Positions 46,996 through 59,420 of a stretch of DNA of 64,000 nt are shown here, piece by piece (position 1 is the stretch's first letter; each line of letters starts with the position of its first letter). The translations under genes were made by a program, and so were the position numbers. Origin of the DNA: Rhyzopertha dominica (taxonomy: Eukaryota > Arthropoda > Insecta > Coleoptera > Bostrichidae); the NCBI GenBank assembly GCA_025024175.1, contig QCXZ01000137.1, positions 20,646,001 to 20,710,000 of the forward strand, given 5' to 3'. The notes below the pieces were generated by a model. The model did not search any database and had not been told where the DNA came from. It saw only the letters and a program-made list of their open reading frames with translations.

Positions 46996-49615
46996 TTCCC
47001 CAGTTCCTAGAGTCAAGGAAAGACAACATTGTCTATCCCGGCCTTATTATATAATATTATATACAATGGCATCCGACTGGCTAACCGTGGCAATTGTCCC
47101 GTATTTGAAAACAAATACTAATATTACAAAGAACTAATAAAAGTTCTCCACTGGTAAGCAACTTACAATTTCCTTTAGTAACATGTTCCAACTACATGTA
47201 TGGAATCTTGATTGAGACATAAGTACATATATCCCATTAAAGGCATTACAGCACGGATATCTCGAATCAAATGCTCTGAACATAAATTTTGTATATGTCC
47301 AACATAAATGTGGTTTACTGCACTATTCGGCAATTTTGATTTACGGAAATCCAGGAAGTCTGCCGGTTGACTGTGGTATTTGTGTTAAATCAGTCGACAC
47401 TAAAAAATATATGATGACGCTGTACACTGTAGCGTACGGCTTCAGACTACGAATCATAAACCCGGCGAGCTGAATGACAGCAATAACAACAGACAAACAG
47501 GGAAAATTCTCGCTCAGCTTGAGCGAACTGCCCCGGCAATTCGGGCGGAATGGCCGCCACTGATACACAGACGTCGGATCCCATGGCAGGTGTGTGCAAA
47601 TACCGACGGCTTAAATTAAGGGCGTCGTACTACACCCGCCGTCAAGAATTTCACGTGGGCTTTACGACACCGCCGTCGCATATGCACTGATGAGCACGCA
47701 TAAGCGACGTGCTCCCGGCTAACAATCATCCTGCACAACGGAAATGAAGAGGCATCAAATTTCGAGCAGTTGGTTACGATAATTCGAAATTCTCCGAGAA
47801 GACCTAATTTGAGTATTATTTGTATTTTAGTGTTAATGGAATACGAGAGTCTTCATTTCCCTAACTTCGCGACCAAACCTCAGCGAGGAATTTTAGTACC
47901 GTATGGTACTAAAATTGAAGGATTTTACCTCCATTAGTTTTCGAACTCCAATTCTAACATAACAGGTGTTCAGCAAGCCATAGTTTTCTCTTTCTAACAC
48001 GAACGTAACGCCTGCCGTGTAAATTAGTTCGTATCCGTATTTAATATTTAGCCCATTTAACATATTTGCAGCTTATTACACTGAGGAAAGTACGATACCT
48101 GTTACTGTTACCTGGGACTAATACGGGTACCGTTGATTCTGCAAAAACGTTTAAAAATCATGGCGTATCCCATGGATAACTGTCGGTGTTTATGGCAAGC
48201 GAACATACACAACATAAACTAGTTCGATTGACAATCAACGCAAGCGATCAAGCGAGAGTTCAGTTTTGCTGCACTACCATTGTGACATACCTTCACGACG
48301 ACAAAAACCATCACCAGCTTACTTGACCCGTTTTTTTATGAATTCCCGTTATTATCACAAAATCAGAAGGCACAAAAGCCGAGTATTGAACTATTACCAC
48401 ATTGCTTACTCGAAGATTTTTCTCTTAAAGTCATCAAAGAACTTATTCTGTGATTTAAAGACTAGTCGTCAAAACAAATGAAACAATTGCCCTAGTTGAG
48501 CATCCCGTATTAGGCACTCCACGTTACATGGCGACAGAAAAGTTGGTGCACGGTTAATATCTCCAGTCAGGCTAGGCAAGTGCTATACTAAATTTTAATT
48601 TAATAAACGGAAAACAAACGATTTATATAGTTATTTGCATTTGCGTAGCTTACAGCTTTAAGAACTACGCCTTGGAGGCGTAGAAGGTAACATATTCACC
48701 GTTGTGCATACCTATCTGCGTAATGAAACTGAACAATTTGAACCTGACTTTATGCAGTCACTGCCAGAAGCATGGTATTTTCTTTGTCTAATGAAGTTCC
48801 CTGCAACAGACAGGGCCGCATTAAGTCCTATAGCAGCTTCACTAAACTATATATAGCACCTCAGATGCAAACTTATAATTTTCGTATTGCTAACACGTTT
48901 GAGCCTAATCCTGAGTTATAGATCCACAGGACGATATCATTTTGTCTTCGTTAGAAACGCTTTTCTTCAGGCGAAAAAGCGTCGGATATTGAAATCGCGT
49001 CCAACTACAAAACCTGAAATAATTTTTGAGGANAGGGNGATGCTANATGTGTGCACATAAAAATGTGGAATATGTAGGTGTCCCCGTGCAGTCGCAGCTC
49101 CATTAATTCAGCCCTAAGTATAGGTAGTTGTAGTACAGTTCTCTTGCATGTTAGCTTTGTGTGTGTGTGTAGGTATTGTTTATTGTCTTTTGCTTAATAA
49201 TACAATATTGTACGTAAATTATTAAACAGAGGTTCGATTATTTCCTATCTGTTTAGATCGGCAATTAGCAAAGGTTATCAATTCCGTGCAACCTACCCGG
49301 AAATGTACGCAAGCAAATGCGATGTTAGCAGGAATAAAGTTTGCTATTAAGATTACAAATGACAAAAAACAGTTGCAGCAAGTAGAAGTGTGGAGTAACT
49401 ATAAGTGAGTTTTAAAATTTTGTGTTTTTTTTTACATGAACTATGAAAAGAAACATATATCGACTCAGGTTTCCAGGTATAGTTTGCTTTGTTACGAACC
49501 TTTCAAAAGCTGTAAAAAAGTTTAGATTTCTTCTAATTTGTTGAAGAAATTTCGACAAAAATATTTTCTGTAATTGACCCTGCCCGGTAAGGCATTAGCC
49601 GGTTCATCATTTATG
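46996..49615. other. Gene-free interval
   Basis: A GC-richer block lies at about 47330-47720. A (TG)n of about six repeats is at about 49158-49171. Frames show no domain. Confidence 0.45.
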
Positions 49616-49716
49616 GACATACCCAAATACTCATGCCCTGGGTGGGACTCGTACCCGCAACCTCAGAGACAGGTACGTTACCCACTGGACCACCGAAGCC
49701 GGCTCAGGCGAGGTTA
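49616..49716 (-). mobile_element. tRNA-derived SINE, copy C
   Basis: Minus strand has CTTCGGTGGTCCAGTGGGTA (A box) and GCGGGTACGAGTCCCACC (B box with one change). The GCCGGCTTCGG start and the GGGCATGAGTATTTGGGTAT end resemble copy A. Confidence 0.82.
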
Positions 49717-49827
49717 TTGCTTTTTAATTATTACTGGGCTATCCGTTTGGCAATTTACCAGCTCAATTGTTTTACTACTATTTATTGATAAATTACATAA
49801 CACATACATACGTATATAAAGGGACAT

Positions 49828-49930
49828 ACATAAGAAACCATGCCGTAGGTGGAATTCGAACCCATAACCTCGGAGTACAGAGACAGACATACTTCCCACT
49901 GGGCCACCGAGCCTTGCTAGGCGAGGTTAT
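49828..49930 (-). mobile_element. tRNA-derived SINE, copy D
   Basis: Minus strand has GCTCGGTGGCCCAGTGGGAA (A box) and ATGGGTTCGAATTCCACC (exact B box, plus-strand position 49851-49862). A TA-rich tail (TTATATACGTATGTATGTG) follows. This is the best-preserved pol III promoter of the four copies. Confidence 0.85.
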
Positions 49931-50214
49931 AATGAACATTTTATTGGAAATCTTAGTCTTTTTAGACGGCGTCTGTTTTTCGAATAGGGTCAAGTTTCGC
50001 CCGCTGTTGGAAGGGGCTGAGCCGAACCAAATCACAAGGAGGAAATAGACAGAAGTGGGAGATTGTGAAAGTGGAAATGGCCGTTGTCTGATTCTGTTAC
50101 ATTCCATATAGTGGAGAGGTGGTAACCATCTTCGCGGCTCAATTATTTGGGTGTTTGGAAATTTCTATGGCTTCTTGGCACTTTCAGGTTATAAAAACAG
50201 GGGACCTTCGCTTC

Positions 50215-50440
50215 AACTGACACATTGCCAAACAAAATATTGTGACCCGTTTTATGCTAACGTTCGGTTACTGCTGAGCGGGTGAAGAAACGTGATTTTA
50301 TGCAGCATTGGTGCCCATTAAGCCTTGTTTTAATAGATATGCCAATATAATACGGCATCGCACGAACAAGGGACGCTCTAAATACCTCTAGAAGATAAAG
50401 GATTTATTTTGTCCCCCTTTTTACAACCCGAAAAGTTCGA
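50215..50440 (-). pseudogene. GIY-YIG endonuclease remnant of the Penelope-like fragment
   Basis: Minus-strand frames give DKINPLSSRGI, SVPCSCDAV, then NGSQYFVWQC and EAIEISKH. This parallels LTSRGTYSIHYSCGTVYI and the following motifs in the other PLE. Stops and shifts are numerous. Confidence 0.65.
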
Positions 50441-50671
50441 GAAGCCATAAAAATTTCCAAACATCTGAACCGCGAAGATCGTTATCATCTCTCCATTATA
50501 TGGAACCCAATCACGCAACGGCTATCTCCACTTTCACAATCTCCTCCCCTCTGTCGTCCCAGCATCCCAACCCTATCGTTTTTTCGTTTTCGTTCTTTCT
50601 TCTCCTTAAGATTTGGTTCAGCTCCGACGTGTTTCACGCGTTAGGTTTGTACCATATTTCATATTCCTGTA

Positions 50672-50707
50672 CTGATGATGCCCCTTACAAAAGCGAACGA
50701 AACGTCG
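50672..50707 (+). ncRNA. Decayed Penelope-type hammerhead ribozyme
   Basis: CTGATGA is intact and GAAACGTC (the very short ACGT stem III followed by C) is intact. The stem II segment between them (TGCCCCTTACAAAAGCGAAC) does not close properly next to GAA, apparently after a small insertion. Probably inactive. Confidence 0.55.
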
Positions 50708-50737
50708 ACCCTATTCCAAAAAACAGACGCAGTATAA

Positions 50738-51575
50738 CCCAAAACTCTGGCCGCGAACGCGTACGTTCTTACAATTATTTTATTCATTTGTCAAAATTTA
50801 TATTTTAACAAAAAGTTTTATATTGAAGACTTAAACCAATAAGATTCGAGTTCTGTAATTTTGCACTAGCGTAAATCACAGTTATAATATATTATAGTAA
50901 CATTTTGTTTAAATACATATCATAATCTGCTAGGAATTTTCAGAAAAAAAGCCAGCAAATCTTCCTTAACGATACGCGTCGGCAACATAGCACGAGATAG
51001 CAGGCCATTATAGCTCCACATAAACTCTACAGTAGCGAGCGATTTTAACGTTTCGCAATGTCGCTATTCTAGCTGATAAAGTTAATAGTACCAATAATGA
51101 AGCCGATAGCAGCTAAAGTGCACATATCTCAGAATGGGGTTATAAAGCTTTAGCACCGACGCTTTGTCGGTGCTGAAATGCATCGGAGTGCAGGTTGCAT
51201 TCCCCCGAATGATACCTAGTACTTACATGTTCACCAACTTAAATGCTCTCAGATAAGCTCACCTGCAACAAAGGAAAACACAATGTAGAAAATGCGTTTT
51301 GTACTGAATTCACAGAAAAGACAATTGGGTTTAAAAGTAAGTTTAATTATATTTACAGACATGTTACTGTATGCCGCGATTAGTGATGTGATTGCGAAAA
51401 TATTAATTACAAATCTGCAACTTGAAATAATAAATTCTGTACATCAAATTCACTTTTTTTTTAAATGCTCGGACAAGTCGATTAAAATTTTAAGTAGGGG
51501 TGTTATTTGTATGTAAACTGGAGAGATATGACTTTCACCTTTAACTATTTTAAAGCGCAGAACAAGTTATACATA
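50738..51575. other. Gene-free interval
   Basis: The frame at 51292-51516 has no domain. About 51144-51180 contains AGCACCGACGCTTTGTCGGT, a short hairpin. Confidence 0.5.
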
Positions 51576-52800
51576 CGAGGGAATATCATTAATTACGGTC
51601 CCTGACATAAAAAGACACAAAAGATGAAAATAATTAAATGTTTATTTTTCCACATAGTCTCCCTGAATTACGATGCATTTGGTCCAACCATGTTCCAATG
51701 CTCTGATTCCTCTAGAAAAGACTTATTGTGGTTGGTCCTCTAAACAGTCGTTTACTGCTGTCATCACCTGATAATCATCGTCATATCTGATCCCACGTAG
51801 ATATTCGTTCAATTTCGGAAATAAGAATTAATCGCTGGAAGCTAGGTCTGGTGAATACGCAGGGTGTTCGTGCAATTCAAAGCCTGCGTCGTGATAGCAT
51901 TCATTGCAATATGGCTTTTGTGTACAGGATCGTTGTCTTGATGGAACAAAATTCCCCGTCTTTTTTCTTTGATGCGCTCGTGCAATTTTGAAATTAAGTT
52001 GGCATAGTAAAAACCTGTTATTGCGTATCTACGTTCTAAGAAATCAACCATTAAAATTCTGTCCGCATCCCAAAAAATTGTGGCCATAATTTTAACAGCA
52101 GAGGGCACAACTCGGAAATTTGCGTGGTGGAGGAGAACCTTAGTGATGCCACTCCATACTCTGTTGTTTGGACAACAGTTACAAATTAAGAGAGAAACTC
52201 ATCCGAGTCTGCTGAAAACTTTGCCAGAATGGTTTCAGAATGCAGGACTCTCGAACGTTTCTGATCAAGCGTCAACATTCTAGGGACCCAGCGTGCAGCT
52301 AACTTTTTAAGACCTAAAATATCTGTTAATATTTTTTCTATTGTGACATATGAAAAGTCTGTAATTTCAGCTATCAGCCATCTGCCATTACCATGTCATG
52401 TAAACAATTAACATTTTCCTAAATAGTGACAGTTACTGGTCGTCCGGCATCCTTTGCATATTCTCGAGGCAAATATTTTACCACTTGGTAAGAAGGAGCA
52501 CTCTCACCTAATACACACACCATATCTTCATGAATTTCTTTTGGCGACAACCTTTTCCTTTGGAAATATTTTATAACTGCGCGTATCTCAGATTTCTCCA
52601 TTGTTGAAAATGTACAAACTCAATTCATACGAACGAAGTATTAAAATGAAATTTTTGCCGGAGGTGATTTAAGTGGTAATCAGAAATATCGCTACAACAT
52701 CAAATCTAATGACAGTAAGACAACAACGCTCTCACAGTTAAACAAACAGTATAACGAAAACGGACACTAAATGACCGCTATTCTTTTGTTGCGCACCTTT
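51576..52800 (-). mobile_element. Mariner element, degraded, 3' end defined
   Basis: The 3' end is at 51576 (CGAGGGAATATC after TA at 51574-51575). The 5' part on the minus strand extends beyond the transposase start at 52601 but its TIR could not be matched, so the upper boundary is approximate. It differs from the mariner at 5518 in TIR and protein sequence. Confidence 0.75.
51634..52601 (-). pseudogene. Mariner transposase pseudogene
   Basis: The minus strand starts MEKSEIRAVIKYFQRKRLSP, the N-terminal HTH, then AGRPVTVT. After stops and shifts it shows IMATIFWDADRILMVDFL, FHQDNDPVHKSHIAM (second catalytic Asp), HEHPAYSPDLASSD (third, followed by a stop), FLFPKLNEYLRGIRYDDD and IRALEHGWTKCIVIQGDYVE. 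The region with the first Asp (TGDETW) is lost or too decayed to see. The pieces run in the right order over about 970 bp, close to full length, so it died by point mutation and small indels. Confidence 0.88.
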
Positions 52801-54798
52801 GAGTACCCCGAAGAGTACTCAAGATTCTTCTGTTCTTCATCGCTGCACTCAATTGTATACGATTTCAGCCTACTATTTAAGAATACAGTCATCAAGCACT
52901 TGGAATGAAGCTCGTCGTATCTGAGGCGGCATCAACAGTAGGAAGAATAGTGAATTTTGTGGAATTTTCCCACGGTGTACCGGTGTATTAAGGCGTTTGT
53001 TGGCCTCCTCGCAAGCCATTAATTTTTTGGCCAATTAAGCAAAGTTAGTAGAATGTAAAGGCAAGCCAAACCCACTCCTATTTTCATATTTTATTCAACA
53101 CCCGGTGCGTAACCGTCTGCGAAGCGAACGTCTGTCTCAAGATCCCCAATTTCTCGGTGTGTTCACAGAAATAAATCCAAACTTTACTCGTTCGCATTAA
53201 AAACACAGCAGCAAACTCGAGGCGAGTAATTTCCTGAATACCTGTGAGCTGTGAAACTAAACAGAACCAAAAATAACCAGCTTTCATGAGGGAGTGGAAA
53301 TTTTTTGCTCCGTCGTTCGATTCATTAAGCGGAATTATTTAGGTCTTTATTCGCAAACAAATTGCTTTTCACAGTTCCGTGGATTTTGTGCCGCATTAAA
53401 AAGGTAACAGGGACTTGATGAGAGGTTTTCTGCATGAATGTCACTAAACAAAACATACGGGTATTCCATGTCGCACTCTCTCAATTAAATTAGGGGAAGA
53501 CAACTTCAAACACGGTATTAAAGCTTTTGCCAAGTGACGATGAGATGTTGGCCGCGAACGACCTAATTACCCTGATGTCGCTAGGTGATTCTGTTACAAT
53601 GCTGTGTTGAGCCTAACTCTAAATCTGATACGCATATATTACGGATAATATACTGACCTTTAAATAATCATAAAGTTGTCGTATGAGCGGACCAAGAAGG
53701 GTTGTATAAACTAAGAAAATTTGGGGCGGAAGGTTCTTAAACGGTCGTAATCCTTTTTGCAATAAAGTGCTTATTGTTCCGAGACCGTTTTATTTGTCTA
53801 ATATACATACAAATAGGCAACACGCCTCCCACTTAAAGACGTACCACCTTTCACCTTTCGGCAGTTAACTCAGTTTAACCATGGCAAAATTACTGGCATT
53901 CGTGAATTTTGTGGATATGGAGATCTTGGTTCCAAAGCGGAAGACATCAACGAGCACTTGGCACCAACCTACCACAAATCCTTAAGGTCAATCGAGGTTC
54001 TCAAACACNACATTAATTTATTTTTCGTAATTCCAAACCCAATTTATTTTTTAATTTAATCGTTTCAAAAAGCTTTGAATAATAAAGATATAGCTTTCTG
54101 ATTTTTATTTAGTTTCACGTGGTGCACGTTGTATGACAGTACCTAAGTATACAAGTATAAAAAAGTGGGTATATAGGTAATGAGTGGAAGTGTTTCCGAA
54201 AACATAGCTTTGCACTCAATTTCAATTATTTACGACCTAATTAACATACATAAAGTTATTTTTAAGTATGCTGTTGGCTGCTGCATTTCCTCTTTTTGTA
54301 ATATGTGTCTTCAACATCCTAATATGTAGCCCCCTGTAATTGTGTAGGTAAATATAGGTCGAGTCAGATTGTAAATGTTAGCCTTTTCTAAATGTTTTTA
54401 ATACATTGAAAAACAATTTCTGGTTACCATGACTATCTGACAATTTTTCTCCAAATTCGTTCCACTTTGTTTTTGTTTTACTTGATTTACCATGTATTTA
54501 GCTTCTATATCTTTGATTTCTATATATTAAGTGTCGAATCAACGAGTTACAATATTTAAATGACATTTATAGTTTTGTCTCTTGTGTATTGAGACGCGAT
54601 TTAAAACCAATAGTTGATTGCATTCAACTGATGGCCCATCAGAATTATCAATTGGGTATTTGCCATGTATTTATGTTTTATTAAATTGCATATTAATAGG
54701 TAGCATCTAATCCACAAAAAAGCTGTGACAGCTTATAGATTCGAAAAAATGGATCGTAAGGTGTATTTTTAATATTAAAAATGTGAATATTTAAAGGA
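52801..54798. other. Gene-free interval with a candidate conserved block at about 53090-53560
   Basis: No domain in the frame at 53084-53287. The block at 53090-53560 is repeat-free and moderately GC-rich. GAGTAC and GTACTC flank an 8-base gap near 52801. Confidence 0.4.
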
Positions 54799-55753
54799 AC
54801 CGCCAAAACGCGAACATATTGGCCGTGACGTCAGGTGTCTTGTAAATGGCCGCTTGTTTACATCTGGGGTCAGCGCGTCACGCGTCAGCCTCAGCCATCA
54901 ATTTATCAGTTTGCTGTTTGCGTTCATTTTGTGACAAGCGAATTAAAATACGCCAAGAAAAAGTGAAATACTTCTGAGTTATGACTTCTGAAGGCATGTT
55001 CATTGTTATGGAATTTGTGTACAGCGACGACCGGTTCAACGCTGCGGAGATGAGGAACGTAAAAGCAAAAGCAACAGCATAAGTGAACTTTTATCAAATT
55101 AACGTAGCATTGATAATTTGATCACAGTGGGTTGTTGGAAACATACTATTTGTAAAGATAAAAATTTAAGAATCAAAAACGTACCCTAAACTTGACATTT
55201 ATTTTAGAGGTCAGAATATATGGGGAACAACATCGTTCTTTATTATAACATTTCACTCTATCAACATAAAACGTATATAATTTTTCATATCCTCTTCAAG
55301 CTATAACAAAATGGAAACTGAATGGTAAATACTTATAACTCCAAAAAGAATAATAAAACTTACAGTAAGAATTAAGATGATCTTCACAACAAAAAAAAAC
55401 AAACTTTGCGATATCGGCATATCACGTCTAGGGGCGCCTTAAACAACTTTTCCATACGTTGATAATCTCGAGGAACGGTTACAAAAATATTGTTAGCTGT
55501 ACTGTCTGAAGTACTTTTATAACCATGTACAAAACAACACTTGTTTTGTTTTCCATACATAATAGATGCTTGTAAAGCTACACAAATTACTTTTTGGTGC
55601 GACCTCTCACACCGTCCTTTCAATAAACACCACACAAAAGCTTTTCCAAGACAAGAATGATATTACACCATTAAACAGCACGCTCCTAGGTAATGTTTAC
55701 ATGACACTTGACGTCACGAGTTGAATAACCTTGGATAGAAGCGTTTTGGCGGT
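54799..55753. mobile_element. TIR element carrying a THAP-domain remnant
   Basis: The element is 955 bp. The left end reads ACCGCCAAAACGC (54799-54811), then CGTGACGTCAGGTGTCTTGT (from 54824). The right end has the inverses: GACACTTGACGTCACG (55703-55718) and GCGTTTTGGCGGT (55741-55753). Spacing between the two TIR blocks differs between ends. No clear target duplication is seen. A THAP-like fragment lies inside, and THAP domains occur in P-element and Kolobok transposases. Confidence 0.72.
55384..55560 (-). pseudogene. THAP zinc-finger fragment
   Basis: From the Met at 55560 the minus frame reads MYGKQNKCCFVHGYKSTSDS, then NNIFVTVPRDYQRMEKLFKA. This resembles the first half of a THAP domain (CCVxGCxS...FxxVPxDxxRRxxWxxA), with the second Cys replaced by Tyr and the conserved Trp by Phe. 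The C-terminal Cys-His pair is absent. No transposase catalytic region follows. DNA binding is unlikely. Confidence 0.58.
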
Positions 55754-58700
55754 GACTCAGAAGATTCGAATTTCAGACCTGAAATTCTCTACCTACAAAT
55801 ATTTTTTTGTTGTGTTTAACATGGCATACGATATATATGCACTTCAAGATTCATTTTAAGTAATTTTCAAAAAAAGTGATAATACCCAATTAACAATTTT
55901 GAATACCGCACCCGGGCTGATTGCTGGCGTTTGAAGGCGTAAAGCAAGCAAGCTTGTTGAAAGTATAATATATGAACGAATATTATAAATGTCACAGTAA
56001 ATATTCTGAACAAAACTGAATGTCTGGATGTGTCTCTACATTTACAAGTAGGTACCTTCAATAAGGCACCACTCTCATTACAGGTAAATACGCGCCGTCG
56101 CTGCAACCAGCGGACATCGATAAAACTTCAAAACAAAGCACATCATTTGTCATCCTGCAACCCGCATTTTCTTAATTGGATTGACATTCGTTTTTAATCC
56201 TCAGCTTGGAATTCCCAGCAGCAAACTTGTTTCGTTCGTTGTATTTTTCGCTGTTAGCATCGACAAATACGACATGATACGAACAATGGCATCTATTCAA
56301 TTCCATCAGCCATTGTTCCCTCGACTATCGTGGATTTAATGCAGCAACCACTTCGAGCTAAATTAAGCCCTTGTCTTACCGGCGAAAAATTTCGAAATGA
56401 AGCTCTAAATGTAAAGTTAATTAAAATATATTTCCTCCAGCGGAGAATTCAAATTTTGATGAGGTTTGCTTTTAATCAGAACAAATAATGTCGTAGTCAA
56501 CTGGATTAGAAAGCAAGGAAGAGATGCGTACAATGAATATTTTAACTAAGATTTTAGTAGAGGTGGCGAATACAAGCCCCTTTTGGAAAGTTATTTAAAG
56601 ACATCTCCCGGAATCTTTATTCTCGGGGCGATTTAAAGGGCAGTGGAGGAAAGACGTTCTACCTTGAGAGGAAAAGTGGAAGGTATAACAATGAAAGGCT
56701 TTGGGATGATAACATCCACTTCCAAGGCAAAATGCACTTGCAGCAGTTCGGCTATAATACTAAATTATTAAACTGCAATTCAAGCATAACGGAAGCACCT
56801 CTGCAGGGGCCATAGCAGAATGAACATGAGCCGGGGTGAAAAATCTTTATACGGCAGATTCTCATCAATAATTTAGTTTACTGAGAACGCAGCGAGAGGC
56901 AATAGATTGCTGTCGACTTTCATCAAAGTAAATGTTTTGTTAATGATTTATATAGGTATACAGTATAACGGCATATCAATAAATCATTATCTATAGTAAG
57001 GAATTTGTAGTTCGCAGGGATATTAGCTAATGTAGCAAGGAATTCAGCAAAGTGATGGCAATAAGCACGCTATCTTTTGCTATTTTAGGAATATTACTAT
57101 CAAAATATGCCAAATGGTGAACTGTGAAGGTTATCGCATAGACGATACGAATCTTTTCAAGTCATCAATGAGATCAAACCTTAGAAGGAAAGTATAAGCT
57201 TAACTAGATTTCTGAGATGATACAGTGAAAAACTAATGAATTTCAAAGAAGTTTCAGTAGTATTTTTAGTGTTTAGTCCTTCAGTGTTTCCAATATTACT
57301 AGCTTGCTACACAGCCAGTTGGTAGGTTTGCGATGGCAGTTACTTGAAGGCAGTTTTTGTGGGTATTTACGAATATATTTTGTTCAATCAGTAGCAAACG
57401 CTTCAGATTGTTGTGATGTTGTGAATACTATACGAAGAGTTTTAGTAGATCAAGAAATAAAACCGGTTTTTGATAATAAAATTTACAATACGGACCAGCA
57501 ACGCAAGCATACCGTTGAAGCTGACCCTACATACTTATTCAAAACTCATATAGACAATTGCATTATACAATGCTATAAGTATTAGGGTTTTATCTTATGG
57601 TTATATGCAGGTTTTGATGAAGGAATATTAAAATTCTTATGTTTATCGCTTTTTAAACCACAGGATAGTTAGTGTTGAGTGGTTTGGAACCCACTGTATG
57701 AAAAACAAAACACTGCGTTGTGTGACAATATTATTTAAACTAAGTAGCATCCCCTACAAACATCTTATTTTTTGTCAGTTATCGAAGACTTTTTCACACG
57801 TTTTGCAGGATCAGATCGCGTCTTTTGCATTTATTCACAACGTTTTGGACTGATTATAATAAATATTAAAGACCAGAAAACACTATCGTCGAAATGTAAT
57901 TACATCATATAAACATTTTCATAACACTCATTGTTCATTTAAGGCTACAATCCCTTGTTTATTGTGTAACTAATGTAAAATATAAAAGTACTTAACTAAT
58001 TTTTGTAGCTTAATTTTCATCAAACGTGGAAGTATTAAAATAAGCTTTAGCTTGCAGAGTCCTTAAACAATATCATTGTTACGTTTTATAAAGTTGTATT
58101 TCACAAATAATTATCTGCATTGAGGCTTGGTTTTTACTTGAGATAACCGGTGGCGAACCACACATTGTACAGTTACAACTGTAATACAGTTTTTCTTGAG
58201 TGCGAGTTGCCGTTACACTCCTTTTATGCACAAAAGAAAGCTTGTTTGGTATAAAAAGCTATTTTCGTCACTTTCTCCTACTTTTAAGCTATTAACGAGG
58301 AGCAGAAGAAAATATTCTGAAATGTTTTTTTTTTTTAGAAAATAAATTTAAGGTTATATGAACAGCCAAAAGGCGAGAAATATCCATTCGCATCATGGTC
58401 GACCAGGTGACTAAATAGAAACTCAAAAACTTGTTGCTGAAGGTTTACCTAAAAATTGACTGAATAAGGAAATAACAGTAAACTTTTTTATATACTCTAA
58501 TAAAATATCAAACTGTTATAACAGCTAGAAAGATGAACATACTAATTAATCTAGGCTATCAGTTAAACCAGTCTCTTTTCAAATGCTGTTTGTCAAACAC
58601 AATGAATGACGACCATGTTGATTAGGGAGAACTGTAACAGCCTAGGGAAGTCGATACCACAAAACACGAACTATGCATAAATTGTGTGTAAAATTTTCCA

Positions 58701-58924
58701 AAATAATATTAATCATTAATTAATTATCAAATTATAAGAATAGGCTTGCTTTTATGCAATAGGGTTCAAGTCTGTATAAGGCGACCAGACTATTTAAAAA
58801 GCTTTCTTATAAATATGTCTTACTTTATCACCATGCATATGAAAACATGAACGTTTGTGAAAAAATTATGTATATAATGGGAATTGTCGTATGTTTTAAC
58901 AATTTTGATTTAAATTTGTAAATT
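55754..58924. other. Gene-free interval with a candidate conserved block at about 56130-56850
   Basis: Frames at 55867-56106 and 57304-57585 show no domain. The 56130-56850 block is repeat-free and less AT-rich, similar in texture to 59640-60340. Confidence 0.4.
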
Positions 58925-59071
58925 AGATACATAACACTAACAATAAAACACTTGTCTTTAATTCTACTTCCAAATTCCTGGCTTTGCCAAAAATCAATTT
59001 GGAAGTAGGATTATAGACAAGTCCCAAACTTTTAGATATACAATATTGATACGTAATGTTGTTATGTGTCT
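58925..59071. repeat. Long hairpin, inner 27-bp near-perfect stem with outer arms
   Basis: Inner arms 58950-58976 and 58996-59022 match at 25 of 27 positions, and one of the two mismatches is a G-U pair in plus-strand RNA; the 19-base loop holds a TGGC/GCCA mini-stem. Outer arms (AGATACATAACA at 58925 and its near-inverse TGTTATGTGTCT ending 59071) extend the fold. Length and shape fit a miRNA-type precursor or a small foldback MITE. Confidence 0.82.
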
Positions 59072-59239
59072 TCATACATTTCTCTGTGCGTCAATCCCCA
59101 ATTTGTAGTAATGCATTTTTTACAATTCCACAACCACTTTTTTATTAATGGAACAGGAAGCAGCTACATCACAAAATGAAAAGCCTTTAATTCATTGGAA
59201 TTGTTCTCTTGTATACAAAAAAAAATTATTTTTAAGAAA

Positions 59240-59420
59240 GAAAGAACAGTAAGCATGAAAAAGGAATATAAACAACAAATACAGGTTTTTTCAAATCCCT
59301 GTAAAATATTGGTGCATTGCAGTGCGCTGTCGAATGGAAGTGTATTGATTGGGCAACAGTAGCGCCAAGTGTTGATGTTCCGAAGTACAGAGTTTTCATT
59401 TCTGCCACCCCTTTATAAAT
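59240..59420 (-). repeat. Interspersed repeat, copy 2 (other copy 12633-12830)
   Basis: The reverse complement shares GGAACATCAA, CAATACACTTCCA, TCGACAG and ATTTTACAGG in order with 12633-12830. The 84-codon frame across it is a by-product. Confidence 0.7.

Larger units (their letters stand above)
49966..50737. mobile_element. Penelope-like fragment with inverted terminal repeats
   Basis: Arms of about 240-260 bp (about 49968-50200 and 50480-50737) are inverted copies; shared blocks include AACAGACGC, CGAATAGGGTC-like, GAGATTGTGAAAGTGGA and ATCTTCGCGG. Between them a minus-strand relic of the GIY-YIG domain is readable. The left arm lacks about 50 bp that the right arm retains, which removed its CTGATGA box. 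Inverted terminal repeats are a known PLE arrangement. It is a second, more truncated relative of 45785-46995. Confidence 0.75.

Noticed and set aside
47689..47715. Second hammerhead candidate (CTGATGAGCACG ... CGTGCTC)
   Set aside because: The core and a 5-bp stem II are present but the following GAAA is missing (TCCC instead), so it cannot form the catalytic centre.
26805..49930. tRNA genes at the four A/B-box sites
   Set aside because: They lack an acceptor stem and cloverleaf, share non-tRNA flanks with one another and carry SINE tails.
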